From: Streptomyces kanamyceticus
GTDB lineage: Bacteria; Actinomycetota; Actinomycetes; Streptomycetales; Streptomycetaceae
NCBI RefSeq assembly: GCF_008704495.1
Contig: NZ_CP023699.1
Coordinates: 8,804,001-8,868,000 of the forward strand
Length of the DNA: 64,000 bases
Direction: 5' to 3'
Part shown: piece after piece, positions 46,732 through 55,522 of the stretch
Layout: each line of letters starts with the position of its first letter
Position numbering within the stretch: the stretch's first letter is position 1
Program-made: the position numbers and the translations under genes
The notes under the pieces: model-generated
The model's input: the letters and a program-made list of their open reading frames with translations, nothing else
Told to the model about the DNA's origin: nothing
Databases searched by the model: none

Positions 46732-46740
46732 GTGGCGTCG

Positions 46741-46765
46741 AGCATAGAGCCTGGACAACGTTGTC
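46741..46765. promoter_or_regulatory. lacI promoter and palindromic operator
   Basis: The perfect 12-bp palindrome GACAACGTTGTC (46754-46765) has the central CG expected of LacI-family operators. On the minus strand the regulator's -10 TATGCT is at 46741-46746, so the operator lies in the spacer toward the -35. The divergent ROK start is 64 bases away, placing the same site in its promoter zone. Confidence 0.75.
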
Positions 46766-46829
46766 AGATGCGAGAGAGACTGTCCAACGCACTCTCCGGC
46801 CTGCCCATACACCAGGAGACCCGACACAG

Positions 46830-47792
46830 ATGCACATGGACCTCGTCGCCGCACTCGACATCGGCGGCACCAAGATCGCCGGAGCCTTGGTGGACGGCCA
46901 CGGCCGGATCGTGCTGCGCGCCCAGCGGCCGACGCCCTCGCGCGAGGAGGGCGGCACGGTCATGCGGGCGGTCGAGGAGGTCCTCGGCGAGCTGACGTCA
47001 AGTCAACTGTGGTCCAGAGCAGGCACGGTGGGCATCGGCAGCGCGGGCCCCGTGGACGCCTCAGCGGGTACCGTCAGCCCCGTCAACATCCCCGGCTGGC
47101 GCGACTATCCCCTGGTCGACCGGGTCCGCGCGGTCACCGGCGGCCTGCCCGTCGCCCTCGTCGGCGACGGTGTCGCGATGACCGCGGCCGAACACTGGCA
47201 GGGCGCGGCCCGCGGCCACGACAACGCGCTGTGCATGGTGGTGTCCACGGGCGTCGGCGGCGGCCTGGTCCTCGGCGGCGCGCTGCACCCCGGCCCCACG
47301 GGCAACGCGGGGCACATCGGCCACATCAGCGTGGATCTCGACGGCGACCCGTGCCCGTGCGGGGCGCGCGGCTGTGTCGAGCGGATAGCGAGCGGCCCGA
47401 ACATCGCCCGCCGGGCCGTCGAGGGCGGCTGGGTACCGGGCCCGGACGGCGACACGTCGGCGGCCGCGGTGGCGACCGCCGCGCGCGCGGGCGACCCGGT
47501 GGCCCTCGCCTCCTTCGAGCGCGCGGCCCAGGCGCTCGCCGCGGGCATCGCCGCCACGGCGACGCTCGTCGAGATCGACATCGCGGTGATCGGCGGGGGA
47601 GTGGCGAAGGCGGGCGACATCCTCTTCACCCCACTGCGCCGCGCCCTGCACGACTACGCCACGCTCTCCTTCGTACGCCAACTGACCGTGGCACCCGCGC
47701 TGATGGGTACGGACGCGGGCCTGGTCGGAGCGGCGGCGGCCGCGCTCGGCGGTGGGTCGAGCGCGGCGGCCGTGGAACTGAGGCCTGCGTAG
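46830..47792 (+). CDS. ROK family sugar kinase
   Basis: 320 residues. ATP-binding DIGGTK at the start, the catalytic region with LVGDGVAMTAAEHWQG, STGVGGGLVLGG and the zinc signature GHIGHI...CPCGARGCVE. It phosphorylates a hexose such as glucose, galactose-derived sugar or an amino sugar; ROK motifs do not separate these. No DNA-binding domain, so it is a kinase rather than a ROK repressor. ATG at 46830 with AGGAG 11 bases upstream; a second ATG lies two codons on. It is divergent from lacI and ends in a strong terminator. Confidence 0.9.
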   Translation: MHMDLVAALDIGGTKIAGALVDGHGRIVLRAQRPTPSREEGGTVMRAVEEVLGELTSSQLWSRAGTVGIGSAGPVDASAGTVSPVNIPGWRDYPLVDRVRAVTGGLPVALVGDGVAMTAAEHWQGAARGHDNALCMVVSTGVGGGLVLGGALHPGPTGNAGHIGHISVDLDGDPCPCGARGCVERIASGPNIARRAVEGGWVPGPDGDTSAAAVATAARAGDPVALASFERAAQALAAGIAATATLVEIDIAVIGGGVAKAGDILFTPLRRALHDYATLSFVRQLTVAPALMGTDAGLVGAAAAALGGGSSAAAVELRPA

Positions 47793-47811
47793 GGGGTGTT
47801 GGGGGCGGGGT

Positions 47812-47838
47812 GGGCCGGGCGGGGCTTCCGCCCGGCCC
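47812..47838. terminator. terminator after the ROK gene
   Basis: Perfect 11-bp stem GGGCCGGGCGG / CCGCCCGGCCC with a five-base loop, 20 bases after the ROK stop and before the convergent alpha-galactosidase end. Fits a GC-rich Streptomyces terminator without a T-tract. Confidence 0.8.
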
Positions 47839-48052
47839 GTGGCTGCGGCCCGTGGGCGGGGCCATTGGTAACTCGGCCTGCCGCGCGGCACGTTGGCTCG
47901 CCGCGCCGCATGTCCTGCCGTGGCGCCGCGGGTCGGCCCGTGGCGTCGCACGTCGGCCGCAGGCCGTACGTTGGCCCGCAGGGCGCAGGCCGCACGTCGG
48001 CCTGCAGCACCACACATCGTCCCCCGGCACCCCACCCCGACCCCACCTCACC
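47839..48052. repeat. degenerate CACGTyGGC repeats between convergent genes
   Basis: This 214-base stretch has no gene. It contains imperfect copies of a G-CACGTCGGCC-GCAGG unit at 47948-47963, 47966-47982 and 47992-48007, with weaker relatives near 47890 and 47910. The spacing is irregular. It may be a decayed repeat array; no known element is recognised. Confidence 0.5.
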
Positions 48053-50170
48053 TCAGCAACTCAGCGTCGCCTCCGCCCAGTCCGCGTGGTCCGAGTCGTT
48101 GCCGTCGCCGCCGTCCGTGACGACGAGGCGGACCACCCGGGCACCGGTCACGTCGGCCGACAGTTCCTGCGCGGGCATGGCGTTGGTGAGGACTCCGGTG
48201 GACGCTGTCTTCTTGCCGTCCGCCCAGATCTCGAAGACGACCGTGCCCTTGAGGAGCTTCTCGTCGTCGAGGCCGACCTGCGCGGTGACCTTCTCGCAGG
48301 TGCCGCCGGTGTAGTACTCCACCGCGCTGTCCGCGTGGACGCCGAGCCCCTTGGCGTACACCTTGCCGCCGATGGTGATCGGGTTGCCGTCGCCGCCGAC
48401 GTTCTCGCCGTTGCTGGTGTTGCGTTCGACGGGACCCCAGCCGTTGGTCGCGGTGATCCACGGCAGGTCACCCAGTGCCGAAGCGCCCGCGGGCGGCGCG
48501 ACGACGACGTCGGCCGTCAGGGGCAGGACGCTCTCGGCGCGGGCACCCTGGGGCGAGCGGTAGGTGGACTTGAGCGTCAGGTCGTACTTGCCGGGGGCCG
48601 TGCCCGCGGGGGCCGTCACAGCCCAGGACGTGGTGAGCGCCTTGCCGGTGCCCAGCGAGCGCGCGGTGGTCGGCGAGGTGGCCTTCAGGCCCCAGCCCGA
48701 GGGTCCGGTGAGCGCGACCGACACGTTCTTGGCGGCGGTGCGGCCGAGATTGGTCACCTTGGAGGTGAGCGCGCTCTGCTTGCCCGCCTCCACCAACGCG
48801 GCTCCGTCCGCGCCGAGTTCGACGGCAGGCGGGTTCTTGGCCCACGTGCCGTCCGCAGACACGCGCAGCAGTACCGTGCCGTGCGCGGGCACGGTCGCCG
48901 AGATGGCGCCCGCGGTGTTGTAGCTCTTGTGCTGCCACAGGTCGCGCAGCGTGTACCCGTCGGCGGCGGGAAGGCCGACGGCCTTCGCGGTGGTGGCGAT
49001 GGACTGGGCGGTGCCGGTCTCGTTGAAGAGGGCGACGGCGCGGCTGCCGTCCTTCATCTCCTTGGCGACGACCCAGCGGCCGTTCTGCGTCGAGAGGACC
49101 TCGCCCTGCTTGCCCAGGGGGTCCTGGTCGACGGCGATGACCTCCTTGTTGCCGAGGATCTCGTAGGTCTCCGGCGTCGCCTTGCGCAGATCGGAGCCGA
49201 TGAGCAGCGGCGCGGCCATGATCGACCACATCGAGAAGTGCGTGCGGTACTCCGTGCCGCTCATGCCGCCGTTGCCGACCTCGAGCATGTCGGGGTCGTT
49301 CCAGCGGCCGGGGCCCGCGTACTTGGCGAGCGGCAGGTTCTGCTTCATGATCGCCAGCATCGAGCCCCAGCTGTCGCTGATGTCACCGGTGGTGCGCCAC
49401 AGGTGACCGACGTCGGCGGCCCACTCCCAGGGCTTGTTCTCGCCCCACTCGCAGATGCTGTAGACGATGGGCCTGCCGACCGCGTCGGACGCGGCCTTCA
49501 GCGCGTCGCGCATCGCGATGTAGCGCTGCTTGGCGTCGACGCCCTGGTTGTTGCAGTTGTCGTACTTGAGGTAGTCGACGCCCCAGTCGGCGAACTGCTG
49601 GGCGTCGCTGCGCTCGTGGCCGAGCGCGCCGGGGAAACCGGCCGGGTTGCAGGTCTTGGTGCCCGCGCTGGTGTAGATGCCGAGCTTCAGGCCCTTGGCG
49701 TGCACGTAGTCGGCGACCGCCTTGATGCCGTTGGGGAATCGCTTGGGGTCGGGCACCAGCTTGCCGTTCGCGTCGCGCGCGGGCAGCGCCCAGCAGTCGT
49801 CGAGGTTGACGTACTGGTATCCGGCGTCCTTGAGCCCCTTCTCGACGAAGATGTCCGCGATCCCCTTGACCATCGCCTCGTCGAACTCGGCCCTGCAGTG
49901 GGTGGAGTTCCAGTTGTTGAAGCCCATAGGAGGCGTGCGGGCGAGGCCGTCGGGGAGCCGCGCGCCGGGATCGGCGGAGGTGGAGGCCCTGTCCGCCGCG
50001 TCGCGCGCGGACGCGGAAGTGGCGGAAGGCGTGGAAGTGGTGGAAGGCACGGAAGGCGCGCGGTCCGCGGCGGCGGACGCGGGCGCGGCGAGACCGGCCG
50101 CACACAGCAGCCCGGTGGCGAGCGATCCGACCACTCTTCGGCGGGTTGTGCGGAATGGGCGATGACGCAT
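48053..50170 (-). CDS. secreted GH27 alpha-galactosidase with NPCBM domain
   Basis: 705 residues. The signal peptide has consecutive arginines (TTRRRVVGS) and an ASA cleavage site near 33, suggesting Tat export. After a Ser/Thr-rich linker the GH27 barrel starts TPPMGFNNWNSTHC (near 80); the nucleophile is D204 (LKYDNC) and the acid/base D263 (GDISDSW), with WNDPDMLEVG at 290-299. A beta-sandwich follows, then an NEW3-like domain (about 450-545) and a C-terminal NPCBM carbohydrate-binding domain (about 560-705). It removes terminal alpha-galactose from oligo- or polysaccharides such as raffinose or galactomannan. It is divergent from a sugar ABC transporter that would import the products. Confidence 0.93.
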   Translation of the reverse strand: MRHRPFRTTRRRVVGSLATGLLCAAGLAAPASAAADRAPSVPSTTSTPSATSASARDAADRASTSADPGARLPDGLARTPPMGFNNWNSTHCRAEFDEAMVKGIADIFVEKGLKDAGYQYVNLDDCWALPARDANGKLVPDPKRFPNGIKAVADYVHAKGLKLGIYTSAGTKTCNPAGFPGALGHERSDAQQFADWGVDYLKYDNCNNQGVDAKQRYIAMRDALKAASDAVGRPIVYSICEWGENKPWEWAADVGHLWRTTGDISDSWGSMLAIMKQNLPLAKYAGPGRWNDPDMLEVGNGGMSGTEYRTHFSMWSIMAAPLLIGSDLRKATPETYEILGNKEVIAVDQDPLGKQGEVLSTQNGRWVVAKEMKDGSRAVALFNETGTAQSIATTAKAVGLPAADGYTLRDLWQHKSYNTAGAISATVPAHGTVLLRVSADGTWAKNPPAVELGADGAALVEAGKQSALTSKVTNLGRTAAKNVSVALTGPSGWGLKATSPTTARSLGTGKALTTSWAVTAPAGTAPGKYDLTLKSTYRSPQGARAESVLPLTADVVVAPPAGASALGDLPWITATNGWGPVERNTSNGENVGGDGNPITIGGKVYAKGLGVHADSAVEYYTGGTCEKVTAQVGLDDEKLLKGTVVFEIWADGKKTASTGVLTNAMPAQELSADVTGARVVRLVVTDGGDGNDSDHADWAEATLSC

Positions 50171-50380
50171 CGTTACGTTCCTCCGTACTCGCGAAAGATG
50201 GGGGGTTTGCGTGAACGTGTCATGCGTGCGCGCTTACGGTAGGGCGTGTTGGAGTCTGTTGGAAGGGGAGCGGTAACGGTTCGGCCGCCTGGCGCCAAAA
50301 CCCTTGACTGCGGTGCCTCTTGGGAGTGGGATCCAACCCTCGCGTTCGGTTGTGTTTGGTTGCACCCCGAGGAGGGGGAC
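50171..50380. promoter_or_regulatory. divergent promoter region of alpha-galactosidase and ABC importer
   Basis: Contains a direct repeat TGTTGGA-GTC-TGTTGGA near 50248-50264 and, for the ABC operon, TTGACT (50304-50309) with a weak -10 TGGGAT (50327-50332) 17 bases on. A dyad of CAACC and GGTTG lies between 50335 and 50351. No copy of the lacI operator GACAACGTTGTC is present, so this promoter may answer to another regulator or to a weaker site. Confidence 0.4.
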
Positions 50381-51706
50381 ATGGCACAGTCATCGTTCAG
50401 CGGTCCCGTCGTGCCCCGAAGCATGACAGGACATCGGATGTCCCGGCGGAATGTCCTGCGCGGTGTGGCCGCCGGAGCCGGGGCGGTCACCCTTCCCGCC
50501 CTGCTCACCGCCTGCGGCGACGGACCCGGCGGCAACAAGAACGAAGTCACGATGGGCTCCAACTCCTCGGACGCGGTGCCGAAGAAGGCGTTCCAGGACG
50601 CCTTCGACGCGTACAAGAAGAAGACCGGCAAGACCGTCAAGGTCCACACCACAGAGCACAACGAATTCCAGCAGAACATCACGCGCTATCTGCGGGCCAC
50701 CCCGGACGACGTCTTCATGTGGTTCGCCGGATATCGCATGCAGTACTTCGCGGAGAAGGGTCTGCTGGTCGACATCAGCGATGTGTGGAAGGGATTCAGT
50801 GGCTTCTCCCAGGCGCTGAAGGATCAGTCCACGCACGACGGCAAGCAGTACTTCGTGCCGTACTACTACTACCCATGGGCCGTCTTCCACCGCAAGAGTC
50901 TCTTTGCGAAACAGGGATACGAACAGGCCAAGAACTGGGACGAGTTCATCGCGCTCGCCAAGAAGATGCACAAGGACGGGATCCCGGTCGCCTTCTGCGA
51001 CAAGGACGGCTGGCCCGCCATGGGCACCTTCGACTACATCAACATGCGCCTGAACGGATACGACTTCCACAAGGGCCTGATGGCGGGCGAGGAAGCCTGG
51101 ACGGACACCAAGGTCAAGAAGGTCTTCGACCTGTGGCGCGAACTCATGCCCTACTACCAAAAGGGCGCCCTCGGCCGCACCTGGGAAGAGGCGGGGCAGG
51201 GCCTGCAGAAGCGCAGGACGGGCATGGCGGTCTTCGGAATGCCGCACCCGGGGCAGCAGTTCCCGGCCGACGAGCGGGACGACATCGACTTCTTCGCCTT
51301 TCCGGAGATCGACCCCGCGCACGGACAGGACGCCGTGGAGGCGCCGATCGACGGGTTCCTGATCGCGAAGAAGGCCAGGAACGTCGACGCGGGGAAAGAC
51401 CTCCTGGAATGGCTGGGAACGCCCGGGGCCGAAGAGGTCTATCTGGCCGGCGACCCGAACAACGTCGCGGTCAACGACAAGGCCGACACCGCCAAGTACA
51501 GCGCCCTGCAGAAGAAGTCCGCCGAACTGGTCTCCGGGGCGAAGCAGATCTCGCAGTTCCTCGACAGGGACACCCGTCCCGACTTCGCGCAGACCGTCAT
51601 GATCAAGGCGCTGCAGGACTTCATCGACGATCCCCAGGACGTCGACGGTCTCGTCAACCGCATCGAGCGGCAGAAGAAGGACATCTTCGCGCAGGCCGCC
51701 GGCTGA
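50381..51706 (+). CDS. sugar ABC transporter substrate-binding lipoprotein
   Basis: 441 residues. N-terminal SRRNVLRGVAAGAGAVTLPALLTACG is a twin-arginine-type lipoprotein signal with lipobox LTAC, so the protein is anchored outside the membrane. The mature part is a family 1 solute-binding protein (ITRYLRATPDDVFMWFAGYRM, FVPYYYYPWAVFHRKSLF, WDEFIALAKKMHKDGIPVAF). It captures an oligosaccharide, likely an alpha-galactoside from the neighbouring enzyme. The ATG follows GAGGAGGGGG. First gene of an operon with two permeases. No ATPase gene is present; Streptomyces sugar importers commonly share MsiK, encoded elsewhere. Confidence 0.9.
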   Translation: MAQSSFSGPVVPRSMTGHRMSRRNVLRGVAAGAGAVTLPALLTACGDGPGGNKNEVTMGSNSSDAVPKKAFQDAFDAYKKKTGKTVKVHTTEHNEFQQNITRYLRATPDDVFMWFAGYRMQYFAEKGLLVDISDVWKGFSGFSQALKDQSTHDGKQYFVPYYYYPWAVFHRKSLFAKQGYEQAKNWDEFIALAKKMHKDGIPVAFCDKDGWPAMGTFDYINMRLNGYDFHKGLMAGEEAWTDTKVKKVFDLWRELMPYYQKGALGRTWEEAGQGLQKRRTGMAVFGMPHPGQQFPADERDDIDFFAFPEIDPAHGQDAVEAPIDGFLIAKKARNVDAGKDLLEWLGTPGAEEVYLAGDPNNVAVNDKADTAKYSALQKKSAELVSGAKQISQFLDRDTRPDFAQTVMIKALQDFIDDPQDVDGLVNRIERQKKDIFAQAAG

Positions 51707-51708
51707 CC

Positions 51709-52641
51709 ATGAGGGGATCGCGTTCCGTGCCGTCGAAAGCAGCCGGACGCGCCGGGCGGCGGGGCCCGCGGCGCTTCACGCGCCGCGACACCATCGTCCT
51801 CGGCGTACTCCTGGGAATTCCCGTCCTCCTCGAAGCCGTCATCGTGTGGGGGCCGACACTGGCCTCCATCGGCCTGTCCTTCACCTCGTGGGACGGCATC
51901 GGCGACATCCAGTGGGTGGGCGGCAAGAACTACGAAAGCCTCGTCGACAACTATCCGGCCTTCTGGCCCGCTGTCCGCCACAACCTGCTCTGGATCGCCT
52001 TTCTCGGCCTCGTGGCCACTCCGTTCGGACTGCTGCTCGCCGTCCTCATCGACCGGGGCGTACGGTTCAGCCGCTTCTACCAGTCCGTGCTGTACATGCC
52101 GGTGGTGCTCTCGCTCGCCGTCGTCGGCTTTATGGCGCAACTGCTTCTCGGTACGGACCAGGGCGTGATCAATACGGCGCTCGGCAATGAGAGCGACCCC
52201 ATCGACTGGCTCGGCAATTCCGACCTCAACATCTGGATGATGATGATCGCCGCGAGCTGGCGGCACACCGGATACGTGATGATCCTCTATCTGGCCGGGC
52301 TCAAATCGGTCGATCCCGCGCTCAAGGAAGCGGCCGCGATCGACGGGGCGAACACCCGCCAGACCTTCTTCCGCGTCGTCTTTCCGACGCTGCGTCCCGT
52401 CAATGTCATCGTCGGTGTGATCACGGTCATCGAAGCGCTGCGGGCCTTCGACATCGTGTACGCGGTGAACAAGGGCCGAAACGGGCTCGAACTCCTCTCC
52501 GTCCTCATCACCGACAACATCATCGGCGAGGCCAGCCGCATCGGATTCGGCTCAGCCATCGCGGTCGTCCTGCTCACCGTCTCCCTGGGATTCATCGTGA
52601 CGTTCCTGGTCCAAGAGCTGCGAGGTGCGCGCGACCGATGA
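51709..52641 (+). CDS. sugar ABC transporter permease (MalF/LacF type)
   Basis: 310 residues with six predicted membrane helices and the EAA loop EAAAIDGANTRQTFFRVVFPTL that contacts the ATPase. First helix RDTIVLGVLLGIPVLLEAVIVWGPTLASIGLSF. It begins two bases after the stop of the binding-protein gene, and its stop overlaps the next ATG (ATGA), so the operon is tightly coupled. It forms the pore with the following permease. Substrate as for the binding protein. Confidence 0.92.
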   Translation: MRGSRSVPSKAAGRAGRRGPRRFTRRDTIVLGVLLGIPVLLEAVIVWGPTLASIGLSFTSWDGIGDIQWVGGKNYESLVDNYPAFWPAVRHNLLWIAFLGLVATPFGLLLAVLIDRGVRFSRFYQSVLYMPVVLSLAVVGFMAQLLLGTDQGVINTALGNESDPIDWLGNSDLNIWMMMIAASWRHTGYVMILYLAGLKSVDPALKEAAAIDGANTRQTFFRVVFPTLRPVNVIVGVITVIEALRAFDIVYAVNKGRNGLELLSVLITDNIIGEASRIGFGSAIAVVLLTVSLGFIVTFLVQELRGARDR

Positions 52642-53570
52642 CCGCAGACCTGCGTCCCGCCTCTCCCGGCCGCGCGTCCACCCGTCCTTCCTCCGGGTCG
52701 CCGCGCGCCGAACGCCCGCGCCGCAGGGGCCGGTTCGGGGTCCCGCTCTTCCTGGCGGCCGTCTCCCTCGCCTTCCTCGCGCCCCTCCTCCTCGCCGTCT
52801 ACGCGTCGTTGCGCCCGTACGAGGAGACGGCGGAACACGGCTACTTCTCCTGGCCCGAGCGCCTTTCCTTCGACTACTACCGCCAGGCCTACACCGAATC
52901 CGGCATGGGCAAGTACTTCACCAACACCCTGCTGATCGCCGTTCCCGCGGTCCTCATCACCCTCTTCCTCGCGTCGTTCGTCGCCTTCGCCGTCTCACGG
53001 GTGCGGATCCGCGGCGGACTGGTCCTGCTGATGCTGTTCACCGCGGGAAACCTGCTGCCCCCGCAGGTCCTCGTGACCCCGCTCTACGCACTGTTCCTCA
53101 AGATTCCGCTGCCCTGGTGGATGTCCGACTCGCTCACCCTCTACGACTCGTTCTGGGCGCTCATCCTCGTCAACGTCGGCTTCCAGATCGGCTTCTGCGT
53201 ATTCGTCCTCTCCAACTTCATGCGGACGCTCCCGAAGGAGATCCTGGAGGCGGCGATCGTGGACGGCGCGGGGGTGTGGACCCAGTTCTGGCGGATCACC
53301 CTGCCGCTGTGCCGCCCGGCCCTCGCGGCCCTGGCGACCCTCGAATTCACCTGGATCTACAACGACTTCCTCTGGGCCCTGATCTTCATCTCGAACCCGG
53401 ACAAGCTCCCGATCACGTCATCGCTGAACAACCTCCGCGGTCAATTCTTCACGGACTACAACTTGTTGGCCGCGGGTTCGGTCCTGGTGGCCCTCCCCAC
53501 GGTCCTGGTCTTCCTGCTCCTTCAGCGGCACTTCATCGCGGGGCTCACGCTGGGAGCGAGCAAGGGGTGA
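52638..53570 (+). CDS. sugar ABC transporter permease (MalG/LacG type)
   Basis: 310 residues, six membrane helices, EAA loop EAAIVDGAGVWTQFWRITLPLCRP and the MalG-like end FLLLQRHFIAGLTLGASKG. The start ATG overlaps the previous stop. A Pro/Arg-rich N-terminal tail of about 35 residues precedes the first helix. Partner of the preceding permease. A perfect terminator follows 40 bases after the stop. Confidence 0.92.
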   Translation: MTADLRPASPGRASTRPSSGSPRAERPRRRGRFGVPLFLAAVSLAFLAPLLLAVYASLRPYEETAEHGYFSWPERLSFDYYRQAYTESGMGKYFTNTLLIAVPAVLITLFLASFVAFAVSRVRIRGGLVLLMLFTAGNLLPPQVLVTPLYALFLKIPLPWWMSDSLTLYDSFWALILVNVGFQIGFCVFVLSNFMRTLPKEILEAAIVDGAGVWTQFWRITLPLCRPALAALATLEFTWIYNDFLWALIFISNPDKLPITSSLNNLRGQFFTDYNLLAAGSVLVALPTVLVFLLLQRHFIAGLTLGASKG

Positions 53571-53609
53571 AGGCAGGCCATGCGCCACGAGCCGCCCGGC
53601 GCACGCCAG

Positions 53610-53634
53610 AGCCCCGCCGACCAGCGGCGGGGCT
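53610..53634. terminator. bidirectional terminator after the sugar ABC operon
   Basis: Perfect 10-bp stem AGCCCCGCCG / CGGCGGGGCT with a five-base loop, between the convergent permease and CsbD-like genes. Can serve both. Confidence 0.85.
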
Positions 53635-53646
53635 CGGCGGGAAGCG

Positions 53647-53838
53647 TCAGGAATCGTCGCGCTTGAGGGAATCCTTCATGCCCTCCGCGCGGTCCTTCAG
53701 GGAGTCCATCGCGTCCTTGACACTGCCCTTGGCCTGGTCGGTCTTGCCCTCGGCCTGCTGCCGCTCGTCGCCGGTGGCCTTGCCGAGCATCTCCTTGGCC
53801 TTGCCCTTGAGCTTGTCCATGGTGCCGTCGTCACCCAT
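53647..53838 (-). CDS. CsbD family stress protein
   Basis: 63 residues, highly charged and helical, without cysteine or tryptophan. The CsbD-like core is DKLKGKAKEMLGKATGDERQQAEGKTDQAKGS, the family's KGK..E..GK.TGD pattern, repeated weakly further on. The ATG at 53838 has GAGGAG five bases upstream; a GTG two codons earlier is less likely. CsbD proteins accumulate in general stress responses in many bacteria, but their molecular role is unknown. Single gene. Confidence 0.88.
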   Translation of the reverse strand: MGDDGTMDKLKGKAKEMLGKATGDERQQAEGKTDQAKGSVKDAMDSLKDRAEGMKDSLKRDDS

Positions 53839-53952
53839 GACCACTCCTCACGCTGCCGTTCGGGGTACCCGATCAACGTAGGCCGACGGCCCCCATCCCG
53901 CGCGCTGGACGGTGGCGCTCCGTGACGACGCCGTGAGCTGGCCCTTCGCCCC

Positions 53953-55416
53953 TCACGGCGCCCCGACCCTGATCCGGTGAGCCACCAGGATTCCGGCCGC
54001 CGCCAGCGCGCCGGTCAGTGCGAACGTCGCCGTCAGCGCGGTCGAGACCGAAGAGCCGTGTGCGTCGCTGAGGGCCACCGCCGCGCCGCCCAGGCCGCTG
54101 AGGACCGCCACCGCGAGCGTCTGCGCGAGCTGCATCGATCCGCTCGCCTCGCCCTGGCGATCGGCTGAGGCCTGTTCCATCGTGTCGGTCGTCGCCGCGT
54201 TGAAGGCGACGCCCATGCCCGCACCGCCGATCGCCCAGCCCGCGACGGCCGTCAGGGCCGGTGTGGCCTCGACCAGGATGCCGAGCGCCATCACGACGAT
54301 GCCCGCGAGCAGCACCGCGAACCCGGCCGCGATCGGCACCGCGCGCGACCGCCCGCTCCAACGGCCGTCCGCCTTGCCCTGCCAGGCCGCGCCCGCCACC
54401 CAGGTGATCGCGCCCGCCGAGAGACCGAGCCCGGCCTCGGTCGCGCTCAACTCCCGCAGCTCGACCAGGCCGAGGGGCAGGAACGCCTCGCTGCCGAAGT
54501 ACGCGCCGCACAACAGGAACCGCAGCACCACCCCCGTCGGCACTCCGCGGCGCACGGTGAGCGTGCCGGGCGGTGTGACCGAGCGCAGGGCGCCGACCGC
54601 GACGACGGCGCCGACCGCGGCCAGCGGAATCAGCAGGGCGACCGTACGGAGTTCGAGACCGGCCAGGAAGACGGCCGTACCGGCGGCGAGCAGCACGCTG
54701 CGCGCGACCGGCGTGGCCCACCACGGTCCTTGTTCCCCCGCCGGTGCCGGGTCGGGCCCGCCCAGGCGGCGCAGCTGCGGCAGGGCGAGCGCGGCGGCCA
54801 GCGCGACGAGGGGGAGCAGGAGGACGAACACGCCGCGCCAGGAGATCCCGTCGGCGATCACCGCCGCGATGGTCGGGCCGATCAGCGAGGGCACCGTCCA
54901 GGCACCCGAGACGAGCGCGAACATCCGGGCCCGCAGGTGCTGGGGATAGGCCAGGGAGATGGCGGTGTACGCGAGGGCCATGACGGCACCGACGCCGAGG
55001 CCCTGGAGGAAGCGCCCGGCAAGGAAGAGCGGCCAGTTGGGTGCGGCACCGGCCACCGCGCAACCGACGGCGAAGACGGTGAGGCCGATGGCCAGCGGCC
55101 GGGCGGGACCGCGCCGGTCGGCGGCCCGGCCCGCCGCGACCGTACCGATCAGATTGGCCAGCATCAGCGCGGAAAGGCCCCAGCCGTAGGCCCCCAGGCC
55201 GCCGAGGTTTCCGGCGATCTCGGGAAGGACGGTGGCCACGCCCATCGACTCGAAGGCCACCAGGCCGACCGAGAGGACGATGCCCCAAGTCAGCGCGGCA
55301 TAGCGGCCCGTGAGCACGCTCTCGTGGGCTTTTCCACGCTGGGGGCCGTGGGTGGTGTCGGTCAAGGCAGCGGGCTCCGTGCGCACGCGGTCGGCGGTCG
55401 ACTTCTGCTCGGACAA
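53953..55416 (-). CDS. MFS multidrug-type transporter
   Basis: 487 residues, about 14 hydrophobic helices as in the DHA2 group. Motifs include GTVAAGRAADRRGPARPL (loop 2-3), FLAGRFLQGLGVGAVMALAYTAIS and SGAWTVPSLIGPTIAAVIADGISWR (the antiporter motif C region). The start is a TTG chosen for AAGGAG seven bases upstream; the protein then has a short Asp/Thr tail before the first helix. It is divergent from a TetR regulator and shares its operator, the classic arrangement for a drug-induced efflux pump. Substrate unknown. Confidence 0.88.
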   Translation of the reverse strand: MSEQKSTADRVRTEPAALTDTTHGPQRGKAHESVLTGRYAALTWGIVLSVGLVAFESMGVATVLPEIAGNLGGLGAYGWGLSALMLANLIGTVAAGRAADRRGPARPLAIGLTVFAVGCAVAGAAPNWPLFLAGRFLQGLGVGAVMALAYTAISLAYPQHLRARMFALVSGAWTVPSLIGPTIAAVIADGISWRGVFVLLLPLVALAAALALPQLRRLGGPDPAPAGEQGPWWATPVARSVLLAAGTAVFLAGLELRTVALLIPLAAVGAVVAVGALRSVTPPGTLTVRRGVPTGVVLRFLLCGAYFGSEAFLPLGLVELRELSATEAGLGLSAGAITWVAGAAWQGKADGRWSGRSRAVPIAAGFAVLLAGIVVMALGILVEATPALTAVAGWAIGGAGMGVAFNAATTDTMEQASADRQGEASGSMQLAQTLAVAVLSGLGGAAVALSDAHGSSVSTALTATFALTGALAAAGILVAHRIRVGAP

Positions 55417-55455
55417 GACGGGGCTCCTTGCGTAGCGGCTGACGCTTCGGCTCGC

Positions 55456-55515
55456 GTTCCGATCCGTATTTACATTTCGATCCGGACCGGAACGAAAACA
55501 CATGCTACCTATACT
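55456..55515. promoter_or_regulatory. TetR-type operator and leaderless tetR promoter
   Basis: GTTCCGATCCG (55456-55466) and CGGACCGGAAC (55483-55493) form an inverted repeat with one mismatch; CGATCCG also occurs as a direct repeat 18 bases apart. The -10 TATACT (55510-55515) ends seven bases before the ATG at 55523, implying leaderless tetR mRNA. The operator lies upstream of both divergent genes. Confidence 0.65.
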
Positions 55516-55522
55516 GCTTCGC

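Noticed and set aside
47061..48051. Minus-strand frames across the ROK gene and the repeat patch
   Set aside because: Arg/Ala/Pro-rich shadow translations with no domain, crossing a strong terminator.
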